In this document: piece after piece, positions 37,338-48,635 of the stretch
How the letters are laid out: each line of letters opens with the position of its first letter
Position numbering within the stretch: the stretch's first letter is position 1
NCBI GenBank assembly: GCA_023101885.1
Contig: JALPQD010000143.1
Location: 4,558,014-4,622,013 of the forward strand
Reading direction: 5' to 3'
DNA from: Typhlomys cinereus
Taxonomy: Eukaryota; Chordata; Mammalia; Rodentia; Platacanthomyidae
Length of the DNA stretch: 64,000 bases
Made by a program: the position numbers and the translations under genes
The notes under the pieces: generated by a model
What the model was told of the DNA's origin: nothing
Databases searched by the model: none
What the model saw: the letters and a program-made list of their open reading frames with translations, nothing else

Positions 37338-37376
37338 ATTAAAAAATAATAATAATAATAATAATAATAACAATAA
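37338..37376. repeat. (AAT)n microsatellite
   Basis: About nine AAT units, one changed to AAC. Confidence 0.93.
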
Positions 37377-38126
37377 CCTGGGGCACATGAAATGGTTCGG
37401 CAAGTAGAATCTGCTCGCACACCTGATGATCTGAGCTTGATCCCTGGAAGCTCGTATGGTGGAAGTTCGGCAGCTGTAGGGCAGCCGTGCTGGGCTGGTC
37501 TCTGAAGTTCTTAAAAAGTCACCCCACTGCTAGTTTTACACCAGGGAACACCCCCTGCTGATAGGGAGGAACTGACTCCAATACTCCACAGAGATAAGGT
37601 GGTCAACTTCTCCTAACCCTTTACTTATGAAAGGTATGAAGATTAGTTCTCGGGTATAAAAGCAACTGGGTTGGGCCTCGATATGAGCTAACTAATGAGG
37701 AAAAGCCATTTTTCCCTGGCTCGCCTAAATGTATCCATATACCTGGCCTTGGCAGCCATCTTTGGCAGCTGCCCCTCACAGCACTTCACATGCGGAGTCC
37801 ATAAGTTCTTTTCCAGCTCCATGCCCCTCATGGATTCCATACCTTGCCCCTCATGGTACTCCCCTCTGGAATCTATGAGTTCCATTTTTTTCTCTTCTCT
37901 AATAAACTCTGTCTTAATCCTCTACACATGTTCTGGTTTCAATCTTAGACTCCAAATACAAGAACATGGATACATACAGACTCCTAGAAAATGACGCCAC
38001 AACAGAAGGAGAGAACAAACTTCTGAAAGTTATCCTCTAATCTCCACGCCAGCAGTATGGGGTACATATGCATGCCTTCTCTCCCTACACTTCTCGAATG
38101 AATGAATGAATGAATGAATGAATGAA

Positions 38127-38130
<4 letters not shown>
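37375..38130 (+). mobile_element. B2/B3-like SINE split by an LTR
   Basis: First part 37375-37465 (head, GAGCTTGATCCCTGGAAGCT, GTATGGTGGAAG), second part 38005-38130 (GAAGGAGAGAACAAACTTCT, GAAAGTTATCCTCTAATCTC). The two halves rejoin into one continuous tRNA-derived SINE once the LTR is removed. Confidence 0.82.
37466..38004 (+). mobile_element. ERV1-like solo LTR inside a SINE, about 539 bp
   Basis: Same family: AACTAATGAGGAAAAGCC, CTAATAAACTCTGTCTTAAT and ACATGTTCTGGTTTCAATC; ends GCCACAACA. GAAG at 37462-37465 and 38005-38008 is a possible 4-bp TSD. The left edge is uncertain because the first bases do not match the TGA start of the 59.9-kb copy. Confidence 0.82.
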
Positions 38131-38162
<32 letters not shown>

Positions 38163-38266
38163 GAAGGAAGGAAGGAAGGAAGGAAGGAAGGAAGGAAGGA
38201 AGGAAGGAAGGAAGGAAGGAAGGAAGGAAGGAAGGAAGGAAGGAAGGAAGGAAGGAAAAGAAAGAA
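38096..38266. repeat. (GAAT)n-(GA)n-(GGAA)n compound repeat
   Basis: Three successive repeats totalling about 170 bp, at the tail of the LTR-split SINE; (GGAA)n alone has about 24 units. Confidence 0.97.
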
Positions 38267-38284
38267 ACCTAAAGCTGGTTAATC

Positions 38285-38925
38285 TCTACTGGCAGCTTGT
38301 TAAGATCTAATATTACCCAGAGACAGGCTTCAGGGAAGGGTTGTGGGAATCACTTTGAGAGAGAGATAATTTGTAAGGTAGTTTAGAATAGGAATTTTAG
38401 CTAGAATAGCTTTTTAGGCAGTTTTTAGACACTACTAGGACTAACCTGCAGGAATTGGACCAATCCTCCACCAAGATGAGATCACCAACTCCCCCATAAA
38501 TAGCTTCGTAATTTATGAAAGCATATGGACATGAGCTCCTTAAATGCAGATATGTTAGATTCCTCAAAAGAGACAGCTCAGGAGTTCCACCAAACTGCGC
38601 CCCCCCCCCAATATGAACAGACCAACTAGGCATAAGGAGAGGCTAAAAACCCCAAGCAGGTTTAAAGAAACTAAAACTAACCAATAAGGAAAAGCCACTT
38701 TTCCTGGGATGCCCAAATCTATAAACACCCTTGACCCTGCCAGCCATCAAGCAGCTTCCTTACCCTCCAGGCCTCCGTGCCCACGAGCTCCTCTCTTTCT
38801 CTCCCCTCAGAAACTCTGCCTTAATCCTCTACACATGTTCTGCTTTCAATCTTTGGCTCCAGAACACAAGAACCTGTAACATGCCCAGGGTGGGTTGGCA
38901 CGCCATGTCCCCTTAGTTGGGATCC
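38285..38925 (+). mobile_element. ERV1-like LTR, divergent subfamily
   Basis: Shares the 3' half with the family (AACCAATAAGGAAAAGCCAC, GCCTTAATCCTCTACACATG, TTCTGCTTTCAATCTTTGGC), but the first ~350 bp match no other copy and the repeated module is almost absent. Edges uncertain. Confidence 0.65.
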
Positions 38926-38929
38926 ACGA

Positions 38930-39102
38930 CTAAAAAGGAGCCAGGGGGCTGACCGCAAGCGTTCGGTGCGCCATCCTGACTGGGGCGCAGTGAGACTTCT
39001 GCTCCTTGCTGACCTGGAAGCCTGAATAAACCCTTTCTGCCTTAAGTTGTTTTTGTAGAGTGTTTAATCATAGCAACTTGAAAAAAGTAACTAAAACAGG
39101 TG
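38930..39102 (+). mobile_element. MaLR-like LTR, 3' fragment
   Basis: GAATAAACCCTTTCTGCCTT, AAGTTGTTTTTGTAGAGTGT and AAAAGTAACTAAAACAGG correspond to the LTR end. Confidence 0.6.
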
Positions 39103-39135
39103 GGATTTTAGACATCTGTGAATTAAAGTGACTTA

Positions 39136-39225
39136 AAGTAGTAGTAGTAGTAGTAGTAGTAATAGTAGTAGTAGTAGTAATAATACTAGTAGTAATAGTA
39201 GTAATAGTAATAGTAACAGCAGTAT
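39136..39225. repeat. (AGT)n-type trinucleotide repeat
   Basis: About 28 imperfect AGT/AAT units after a MaLR end. Confidence 0.95.
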
Positions 39226-39343
39226 ATTTTTGTGCATAAATCCAGACATTTGCTGCCACCATAAAGACAGACACCATTACTTTTTTTCTGATTTGTACAA
39301 GTTTGGATCAAAACAACGTTTTCAATACACTCTGGACATCCCC

Positions 39344-39716
39344 ATGTGGCAGTTACTCTTGAGCTGCTGTCAAACTCAAGCAACTTAGAGGGAGAAAGGG
39401 AGAGTTATTTGGCTTACATTCCCGAGGGGAGAAACAGTCCATTAGGGCAGAAAGGGGTGACTGGTGGGCAGGGCTGGAGGTGGCTCAGGTCACCAAAGAC
39501 ATCCTGGAGGCCGAGAAAGCTAGCAGCAGACCGTAAAAGCAGACCACTAGCAGAAGGGGTGGGCTAACTACCCTCAAGGCCCGCCCCCTGTGACGTGCTT
39601 TCCTCCAGCAAGGCTTCAGCTCCTTAAGTTGTCACAACCTTCCCAGACACCAACATCATCTGAAGATTCCAATGTATAAGTCTACGGGGAAACAAATCCC
39701 ACTCAAACCATGGCGG
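39344..39716 (-). mobile_element. MaLR-like LTR
   Basis: GCAACTTAGAGGGAGAAAGG, GAGGGGAGAAACAGTCCATT, CCTTAAGTTGTCACAACCTT and CTCAAACCATGGC parallel the copy at 10999-11372 across its length. Confidence 0.7.
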
Positions 39717-40734
39717 TTCCTCATGATATACTCAGCCTCTCGGCTTGGAAATCTTTTCTTAGAAATCAGTTCTAGTCATTCCAACCCCAGGGGGGCACAT
39801 AAAGTGCAGTTTAATCACTAAGAGGTGCCACCATCAAACATATTTAGCCACCTACTTATTCATGGAGGCAAGCCTCCAAAAGATGTGATTCATCTCTGGA
39901 AGTACATAACCCACCAAGGACCTCTTTGCAACAGGCTATTTATTTGGGCTACTTGCTCCTGTAAATCTAAGCAGAACTCTGGGTCTCACTGGTACATTTC
40001 CTGTGTAAAACTACCCAACTCTCCCATCCAATGCTGTGGGACTTACAGCTCAGTAGCTATTTTACTGTGAACCCTCAAATGGTTCACACTCGCAGGTAGC
40101 GTGAGTCTTCCTAACAGACATTTTCTCTGCTTCTGAACACAGGAGAAGACATCGAAACCATACATTTTCTGATTGAAATCATCTTCCCTCAACCACCCAC
40201 TTGAACCAGGCTCTATGGTCCAATTAAATGAGTTTAAGCATTATTCCACAAGGATTCCGGATGTAACACTGGTAGAGAACAGAATATATCCCTTCAACTT
40301 TATTCACTGCCCTTGTTCATATGTCTTTCCTGGTATATGCTCGGCAAGGCCCCATGAAACTAACACGTCTCTATATCACACATGGTTTAATGCCAGTAAC
40401 TTTGTGTGAAATTAATTAATGATAGTCTGAAACAAAGGAATTGGGACAATCCCCAACAGAGTTGATTCAGATGGCCAACTTCCTAACAGCAGCTTGTCCT
40501 TGCACAAGCTTGACAGTTTATGAAACCTAAGCCGAGTATCATTAAACCCGGCAAACTCTGTGGATTGCACAGATCAGATCCCCTGATTTCTACGCTACAT
40601 ACGAGAAAAAGAAGATTCACACATCAAATCACTCGTTCAAATGTCCCAAGGTAATGGAGAAAGGAATCTAGCTCTTTTACTTTGAATTTGTATGGCAAAC
40701 AAACCTTCACAAGAGGAATGAAAGCCAGCTTAGG

Positions 40735-40875
40735 GTCAGCTGTACATGGTGGTAACTGTCTCTTAGCCAAGCACTTGAGGCTAGTAGAGGCAGGAACCAC
40801 AGACGTTCAAGGTCATTCTTGACTACATAGTGAGCTGGAGCTACACAAGTCTCTATCACAAAGAATAAATAAATA
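40735..40875 (+). mobile_element. B1 SINE
   Basis: GCACTTGAGGCTAGTAGAGG, GTTCAAGGTCATTCTTGACT and ACATAGTGAGCTGGAGCTAC with an AATAAATAAAT tail. Confidence 0.72.
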
Positions 40876-41753
40876 AAATACAATAATAAAATATAAGTTT
40901 GAAAAAAAACCCTAGTGGTGTACTTTCAGAGTTTACATGTAGACAGATTCCATAAATAGCTATGTGATAAGAGTCTAGATCTGCATTATTGAGTGCTTTC
41001 AAAAATGTGGGTGGGTGCTTAAGTACATTCTTAAAATTTATTTGCTCACTTCTGCAGCAAGTACCTTCCTCCAGGATTTTGTCCTTCCTCTTCTCAGGCT
41101 AAGCCGCCTCTCAGCCCCAAAGGTCACATACCTGACTAGCTGTGCTCCGCATCCACTGGAAACCAACACTACAGGGAGCAAACACTCCGCAGCGCAGGCC
41201 TTACTCCACAGACCTGGTACCAGCCTATTTGTCTTATGGTAAACACAGTCTAGAATGTGGCAGACAGCAATACCTAGTGATTGAATAAGCGCTTCATGAC
41301 TTGAATTGCTTTGGGTAATGTAATGACTCCACTTAGAGCTTACAAGAAGAATTTTCCCCTCTCACCATCATGACTTGATGAAGAAAAGAATTTTATATTA
41401 ACTTTATAACCAGGCAGCTCTATACAGTATAAGTTACAGGAACTCAGCTGTAATCAACCTTCATCCTCAACTACTCACTTGTACTGATGTACAAAACAAT
41501 AACAGAGTCATGCTTGTTTACTAATTAAAAAAATAATATATGTCACCAACACCATCTTTAGATGCCAAAACTGATAACCCTTTCCCACAGTCTCATACCA
41601 TGGGGGTGTCAACTTGCAGGGATCAAATCTCACTGGCAAGCAAGGACCCATATCTGTTGACTCTAGAAGTCATGGAAAAGAGATGAATCCATCTCATAAA
41701 CACCCACAAGCATCTCTGCTTTTCGATTACTTTTTGATGCTTTAAATACTTAC

Positions 41754-41824
41754 TCACACAACAGAACACCATTTGCTAGAGAGGCCCGGAAATCCTTTGT
41801 TTCAAAATTCTTCTCTGTTACTGC
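41754..41824 (-). CDS. LMO7: LMO7 coding exon, start of calponin-homology domain
   Basis: A 71-nt exon on the minus strand. The acceptor reads CTTCTATCTTTCAG and the donor GTAAGTATTT. In frame it reads AVTEKNFETKDFRAS, then LANGVLLC, and ends with GA, the first two bases of an Asp codon completed by the exon at 24937-25006. This is the first helix region of the CH domain of LMO7. LMO7 is a cortical and nuclear-envelope adaptor (CH, PDZ and LIM domains) known to bind afadin, alpha-actinin and emerin. The paralogue LIMCH1 differs clearly in this segment, so LMO7 is preferred. The known family sequence, from memory, has Glu where this reads Ala in SLANG. The preceding exon was not found in the window. 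The exon phase and sequence are seen; the function is family knowledge. Confidence 0.93.
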
Positions 41825-42164
41825 CTGAAAGATAGAAGTGGATATTAGTATGACAGGGATAACAAGCAAGCCAAATTCAGAATTTGATTAATATGCACTT
41901 AATGGTTTGCCTGAGTTAACTGCATATATCACCAAAAGCCGTTTTCTATGGGAAATGTAGCTACTTCAATCTTGTAGTATGAACAGGCTGGGAAGATGCT
42001 GATGGGTTAAATCCTAAATTAGAAAGTCGCTCATCTTAAATCCTAGGTCAGCTACAAGATCCAGGCATATGGTGACATCATGTTCACATCCTCCACCTGG
42101 AGACTGTTGTCACTGCTGGCTGGTAGTTCACCTAGAACTCCTCCATCTTAATTCTGTGCCATAC

Positions 42165-42343
42165 CAGGGGCTGGTGAAATCACTAAGTGGGTAAGGCCGA
42201 AGTGTTCACAGACCTTTGGACCTGAGATAGAAGGAGAAAACTGACTTCTCTGGAAATTGTCCTCTGACTTCAACCTCTATGCTCTCCCTCCCTCCCTCCC
42301 TCCCTCCTTATCCCTCCCTCCTTCTAGATAGATAGAGATAGAC

Positions 42344-42405
<62 letters not shown>

Positions 42406-42415
42406 ATTCTTCGCT
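42165..42415 (+). mobile_element. B2/B3-like SINE with long microsatellite tail
   Basis: CAGGGGCTGGTGAAATCACT head, GAAGGAGAAAACTGACTTCT and TTGTCCTCTGACTTCAACCT, then (CCCT)n and (GATA)n. Confidence 0.65.
42280..42404. repeat. (CCCT)n-(GATA)n compound repeat
   Basis: A CCCT run followed by about 19 GATA/GACA units. Confidence 0.97.
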
Positions 42416-43794
42416 ATACCATAATGCCCCAATATTGCTGTGGCTAGACACAAGATCTATTAATGACATAATTACTGCTGCTTTTAGAATCGAAGTTAGC
42501 ATAGAACACTGAAGAGTGACCGTCCTACAGCAGATGGTCTAATCAAGAAGGCAGAGAGCAGGCAGTGACGAGAGACGGGGCTCCAGTAAGACAAAAGTCA
42601 ATTCCACTTTCTCCACCTCGCAGCTGGGAGAATTTACACATATAAATTCACTGCTCTGAACTCCAATCTGTTTGTCTGGCTCAGAAAAGACAATCACAGG
42701 CACATCAGCTTATGAAGGCTGAGAATTTTTACAAGTACTGAAGGGAGCTGGAAAACGGAAGCTTAAGTCTCTTCATTTATCAGCCTAGCAATTACCACTC
42801 TGCAAAGGTCCAATAATTAGCCTCAAAGAAATGCCCCCGTACCATGGAGACAAGACAGAGTTATAGCTGGAGTATGACTTCATAAAGTAGAAATGAGGAA
42901 ATCGATCTATTTAGAAAACCCGACGACCAACTGCGGAAATGACTATAGAAAGATGGAAAGATTGTATGGTTTTGATTTCCTGTTCCTTGTCAAAATATTA
43001 AAACACTCAGTCTTTCCTAAATCTAAAGTGTGATGAGAGGCCAAACTTCATTTATTGTATAAATGAAGTATACAGTATACCATACAGCATAAGCTTTATA
43101 GTATATTTATGAAAAGATGAATCTATTAACTATTACATAATAATATATTGTAATAATAACCTGTATTTTGAGGATGGGAACCTGGCATGCTCAGTACACT
43201 ACTGTAAGGAATAAGATACCAGCTAGATCTAGATGTCAGTTTGTGTTATGTTTCATAATATTACTCTGTCCAGCTTTAGGTCCTGGGTGAGCAGACCCAA
43301 GAATTTGTGCTAGGACAATACAAAAGCAAAGGAGAACATCAGACTCATCGCACAGCATCATACACTAGACAACAGCCATAGACATCCAGAAATGCCCAGC
43401 AATGGGAAACTAGCTAAATGCTGATATGCCCACAATACCACACAAACTTTCAACTTGTCATGAAAGTAGATCTGTCTGTTTCTTGTACAGAATCCTTAAA
43501 GTATTAACTAACAGTAACATGGAGCAACACATCAAGTATGATCCCAATTTTCTCTGATTCTAAAGAAAAGTATCAACAGAGAAGAAAAAGATTAACAGCA
43601 GTTACTCTGAAGTGATGGAATTATTGCTGTCCTGGTATTATTTTTTTGCTTTCTAATACTCATCAACAATCACATGTACAACAATTTGTTGTACATCGTA
43701 CAAGTTATGTTTTGAAAGACAATATTCAAAAGAAGTCAGATTCTATCAAGTATAAGTGTTTCCAACATCAGACAAAAACAGGAAGACAGTAGAT

Positions 43795-44050
43795 TTTTTG
43801 GTTTGCACGTGGGTGAGTGCAGAAGAAGACACTTGAGTGTGTGTGCTTGTAAGGCGCAAGGGCGACATTGGGAATCATCCTGGCTTGCTCTACCTCCTAT
43901 TGCCTTGCCCTGGGGTTTCCTTCCAGGACTGGAAATGCAGGTCACTACTATATCCACCTGGCATTTACACGTGGGATCTAGAATCTGAATTCAGGTCCTT
44001 TTGCTTGCAAGACCAAGGTTTGAACCTCCTAAGCCATCTGTCTAGCACAA
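43795..44050 (-). mobile_element. Old SINE
   Basis: GCGACATTGGGAATCATCCT, CCTGGGGTTTCCTTCCAGGA, GAATTCAGGTCCTTTTGCTT and TAAGCCATCTGTCTAGCAC, complement of the older form. Confidence 0.82.
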
Positions 44051-44854
44051 CAGTAGTTTTTAGCACTAATTTTTCTCACTACCTTTGCAGCCCCACACAA
44101 TCATCAAAGTTGGTACTTACTATTCCCATTTCACAAGTGACAAACGTGAGGCTCAGGAAGCTTAGCTTTCCAGAAAATTACTGAGCCGTCCTCATGCAAC
44201 AGCATCAAAACCCCACAGCACGTGCAGGTGCTCTGGGACAGAGGAACTCCACGGCGTCAGGAAGGAGGGTGTTCATAAGCTAGAAGATTTCATTGCCTTT
44301 AATGTCTAGATTTTAGAATTCTAAAATAGTGTATGAAATATGCTTTCTAAATTGATCCTCAACTGCTAAGGGCATAAAAGGTTGCTCAGTAAGTAAATGA
44401 AAAAACATTCAGTTCTTATTTTGTTTTTCAATTTGGGACTATAAGAGATGGATTTTCTCAACAAATATTATTAACTGTGTGTGTTCATGTGCATGTGTGT
44501 ATGTATGAGAGAGAAAAAACAATAATACAGGACTCTGATCTTCAATATAATGAAAATTCTCTAAGTTTCTCTAAATGTTTTGTGGCTGTTAGTAAATGTT
44601 CCCACTATATACACTAGACACCCCAACTTCAGTAACTCAAAAGAATCTGATTAATTTCTAATTAATGATTTCTGCAGCCATATAAACAAACTCACCACAG
44701 GCCCTTCCTAAAGAACTGAAGCAAAATGAGCTAAAATCCCCCTTAAGAGTTTTAAGCCAACAGAGAAAAATAAAAAGCATAAATCTGCAGTAGAGACTTC
44801 TCTTGGTAGGAAAGGTCGCCAGAGCCGCAAGGGCGATCCCAACGTCTCCCGCTG

Positions 44855-45075
44855 CCCAGGTCGGCCTGACTCTAGCACTGGTAAGCCTGTGTTTGAACAC
44901 CCATTCTGCCCCTTCCCACCACTGGGCAAACTGCTGTACCTCTTGCATTTCTCACCTGTGAAAGCGAGACCAAAAACATTTGTCTCGCTGAGTTAGACTG
45001 AGAAATAACTGAGATAACGCTGTTCAAGTGCTTCCTGGCTTGGAAGCATTCATGGAGATTAGTTATGAATATAGC
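44855..45075 (+). mobile_element. MIR SINE
   Basis: CTGTGTTTGAACACCCATTC, CACCACTGGGCAAACTGCTG, TCTCACCTGTGAAAGCGAGA and GAGATAACGCTGTTCAAGTG follow MIR order. Confidence 0.65.
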
Positions 45076-45237
45076 CATTACTATCTAGTCGCACATCAGC
45101 GGTATTAACCATTCATCTACAGAACAAGTATTTTTTTTAAAGTAAAATTTCTGTTTTAGCAAACAAGTGTCTAATCTGCAAGATGTGACATCTTTTCCTT
45201 GAAGGAAGAAACTGATGCCCTATCATTAAAAACATTC

Positions 45238-45515
45238 ATGGGCTGGAGAGGTGGCTCAGGGGTTAACCCTCTGCCTTGCAGGCGGAAGGTCCTGAGTTCG
45301 GATCCCAGATCCCACGTATAGACGCCAGGCAGAAGCGGGGGCGGCCTGCGCTTCTGGTCCTGGTAGGGCGGAGCCTGTGAATCCCGAGGCAGAAGGAGGT
45401 GGAGGCGTCCATGGTGGTTCTCGAGTTCGTCCGTGGTTCTACACATACACAGACACACAGACACACACACACTTGCGCGCACATACACACGCACATGCAC
45501 ACAGTTGAATAAATG

Positions 45516-45542
<27 letters not shown>
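45238..45542 (+). mobile_element. Young tRNA-headed (CA)n SINE, copy 1
   Basis: A full-length copy. The head GGCTGGAGAGGTGGCTCAGG carries box A (TGGCTCAGGGG) and box B (GTTCGGATCC). A GC-rich body follows, then (CA)n, then TTGAATAAAT and an (AAT)n/A tail. TSD AAAAACATTC at 45228-45237 and 45543-45552. Antisense to LMO7. Confidence 0.92.
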
Positions 45543-45547
<5 letters not shown>

Positions 45548-47072
45548 CATTCTGCCTTAATTCTGTATCCTAAAAACATTGCAAAGTTACCAAGATCTAT
45601 AAAGCACCTTGAAACACGGTGGGATTGGCTGGTTTTCAAAATTACATATTCGAATATAAGCCCATTCTTACGTAAGGAAAGATGACTGCAAAGAAGTTGG
45701 TTCTCTAAAAGAATTTGTAGTCATTTGGTTTTCCAATAGTTTGAAGCTTACTCATTAGCAAACTATTTAAGGTGTGATACATTTTATATGATGAAGTTGT
45801 GATTCACAGGATTAAGTAAATAGACACCACATGCTTTCCACCTAAGTTATCAAAAGTCAACATAAACAGGAGTGATCACTATGCACTCAACAGCCACACC
45901 TTGCCTCCTTCACACTCTCTCTCTCTCCCCCTTCCTTCCTCCCTCCCTCCCATATTTTCCTAACATTAAATAAAATCAACATCAACTGAAAACCCACATA
46001 CACTACAAGAAGGTCAATCCTGCACACCTTCTCACTGCGTGCTCTTGATGAAGTCACCATTGTGGACCCTGTTCTCCAAAAGGAGAGAAGTATTTGGCCT
46101 TTCTCAGTCACCATGCACAAAAGATAGGTGACAATCCTGGCCCCTCTCCACAGTTGAGCCCAAGCTCGTGTGTTTGTAGCCCAGTGTTCTGAGCAGCCGT
46201 CCTGTTGGAAGGAAAACAGGGCCAAGCTGAGGCTCATGGGCGAAATACCTGCTGGAAAATCATAATTAATCTAATGGACCTGCGAAGGGCAGGGCGGGCG
46301 CCAGGATGCAGGCTGCACAAACACTGCAAGCAAACCTGTCTGGCTACTTGCAGCCTTCGTGGGAAGTGGGGAAGGGCAGATTGTGTGGAAGGTGGGATCA
46401 CTAAACGTGCAGGCAGAACTTCCAAGCTCTCAAGGATCTAAAGCGCCGCTTTCATAACTAAGTGGGAATTTTTCTTGCACTCTGTTTTGCTGATAGTTTT
46501 ATTTGAAACCTTTCATCAGATAAGATGGCCCACTAACATGAGCAGCAAGTTTCCCAAAGCTCCGTCCGTCATTCACTTCTAGTTCTGAACATAACAATCA
46601 TGTATATTAAAGTCACACATTCTAGAAACGTCTCAAAGAACATGTCATCCCAAACCGCTCATCAGCAAAATACCCACTAATGCCAACCAGCAGGCACTCA
46701 TTTTAAAATCTTTCAAATCCTTTTAAGCAACAACTTTAAAGGTGTCTATGACCCCAAATTACACCATCCTATTTTTATGTGAGTTACAGAACAAAAACAC
46801 AATAGCTGTTTGAATTTGTTTCAAGGGGAAAAAACATACATAGGGGGCTACCAGCAGAAGTTCCTCTATGAACTCCAACTAAACTAACAGCTGATTTACC
46901 AGCTATTAGCTCGCGATATTTAAACTACGTATCATATTCATTTCAACAGAAGCAGGGAAATAGTTTTTTTAAATCCCAAAGAGAATTTAACATTGGAAGC
47001 CACAATGGGTAAGTTCACAAAAGACAGGACTGCTGGGCGGGAGAGATGGTTCAGTGGTTAAGACTCTGCCTC

Positions 47073-47603
47073 GTGTCTAACAAATATCTTAAAAAATGCT
47101 CCACATCCTTAGCCATCAGGGAAATGCAAATCAAAACTTCCCTGAGATATCATTTCACCTCTGTCAGGATGGCAAAAATTCACAATACAAACAACACCAA
47201 ATGCTGGAGAGGATGTGGAGAGAGGGGAACTCTCCTACATTGCTGGTGGGAATACAGGATCATACAACCACTCTGGCGAGCCATCTGGCGATTCTTAAAG
47301 AAGTTAAAGATTGAAATGCCATATGACCCTGCTATACCACTTTTGGGAATAACCCCCCATACAGCAAAAATTCACCTCGATAGCACAAGCACGACCATGT
47401 TCATAGCAGCACTGTTTACAATAGCAAAGTCATGGAATCAGCCCAAATGTCCAACAGTTGACGAATGGATAAGGAAAAGGTGGTACATTTATACAATGGA
47501 ATACTACTCAGCCATCAAAAATGATGAATTAATGCAATTTGCCGGGAAATGGATGGAATTAGAAACAATTATATTGAGTGAAGTATCCCAGATACGGAAT
47601 TAA
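47073..47603 (+). pseudogene. L1 ORF2 C-terminal fragment, 5'-truncated
   Basis: The last 177 codons of a LINE-1 ORF2 protein, open without frameshift from the truncation point ([20 protein letters not shown]) to the stop at 47601-47603. Recognisable blocks are [16 protein letters not shown] (cysteine-containing C-terminal segment), [30 protein letters not shown] and [16 protein letters not shown]. The endonuclease, reverse transcriptase and promoter are missing, so it cannot encode a working element. It is part of the insertion 47073-48635, which is bounded by a 13-bp TSD. The open frame and clean TSD suggest a fairly recent insertion. Confidence 0.93.
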
Positions 47604-48635
47604 GTGCTGTATGTACTCCCTAATAGGTGGATCCTAGTATCAAACTCACTTAGGGACACTCAAAGACAAATCTCTGTAATACCTACAGTAATTGTAAAGA
47701 TTATAAACAGGAGGGATGGGGAAGGAGGGCCCCACCAGAAACAGAGGGGACCATGTTACAGCAGAGAAAATAGGCCACCATCAAGGACTGCAAGTAAGTA
47801 ATGAGACATTTGATTAAGTTCACAGACTTTCCTTCCTGATCATTTCCAACTAATGGGGTATGATCTTACTAGAAGGGGAGGGCATATAGGCTGCCAGATA
47901 GAAGGTAACCATTTTGCAAATGGGTAATTGACTCCTCTCTCACCGAGGTCTCCTACTTCTATTCCATCTACCTTTGAATATACTCTTATAACAAGACTCT
48001 AATTTAACAGGTTTTTATCTCTGGCCAGGGGGTGACATCCAATACCCATCAGGATGGAGCCAAGGGCATTGCAGGAACAGCAAAACTAAAAAAAAAAAAT
48101 CATCAACAAACCATAATTCAGAACATCAGAGACTCTATATCAACCACCTAGAATCAGGCCTGCCTAATCTCTCCCCATCCTGAAGCTCAGGGAAATTTGC
48201 AGAAGAGGGGGCGGTAAGATTGTAAGAGCACAAGGATGGGAGGAGTCATGATATGCAAGATACTCCACACAAGGTTAGGTCCGAAGCAATTGTAACAGGA
48301 CTCTGCATGATCTGCACAATGACCAACATATCATTGACCCCTCAAATTCTAGCATGGACTAAAGGCACTAGGATCCTTAGAAGCAAGGGATTAACAGTCA
48401 CGATAGTGTTCCTATACTTAAGGGGAACACAAGAAAGAGTTCTAGGAATTGCCACTGAGGAAAGTTTGATATACTCATTAAAGGATGCTTCAGAGATGGG
48501 GGGGAGGGGGCACTGGGAGAAAGGGAGGGAGGGGGGAAAGGAAGGGACAAAGCGGGGAGGGAACAGGGAGGTCCAGGGAGGGGTAGAGGGAAGGAGGGGA
48601 CAGGGTTCCTATTATGTTTGTATGCAGAAAAAAAA
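47073..48635 (+). mobile_element. Young L1 insertion (1.56 kb) inside a SINE
   Basis: The ORF2 tail is followed by a 1.03-kb 3' UTR with a G-rich purine block near 48497-48604, ending TATGCAGAAAAAAAAAA. AAGACTCTGCCTC occurs at 47060-47072 and again at 48636-48648, a perfect 13-bp TSD that also continues the interrupted SINE on both sides. The insertion is antisense to LMO7. Confidence 0.95.

Larger units (their letters stand above)
25007..41753 (-). other. LMO7: LMO7 intron, 16.7 kb
   Basis: The intron between the exon ending GA and the exon beginning C of the shared Asp codon. It holds a mixture of SINEs, LTRs and old L1 sequence, described separately. Stretches with no feature I can name are 25800-26810, 28125-29280, 29640-30090, 31870-32390, 34705-35800, 36015-36510, 36940-37340, 39720-40730 and 40875-41753. 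Confidence 0.85.

Noticed and set aside
42308..42404. Possible CRISPR-like regular array
   Set aside because: (GATA)n is a simple tetranucleotide repeat with no spacers; the same holds at 19530 and 63229.
44658..44948. Possible LMO7 upstream exon on the minus strand
   Set aside because: The frame overlaps a MIR element and lacks the expected codons before AVTEKNF; no matching donor in phase 0.
45240..45300. Possible functional tRNA gene
   Set aside because: A and B boxes are present but there is no cloverleaf with proper acceptor stem; it is a SINE head, repeated many times.
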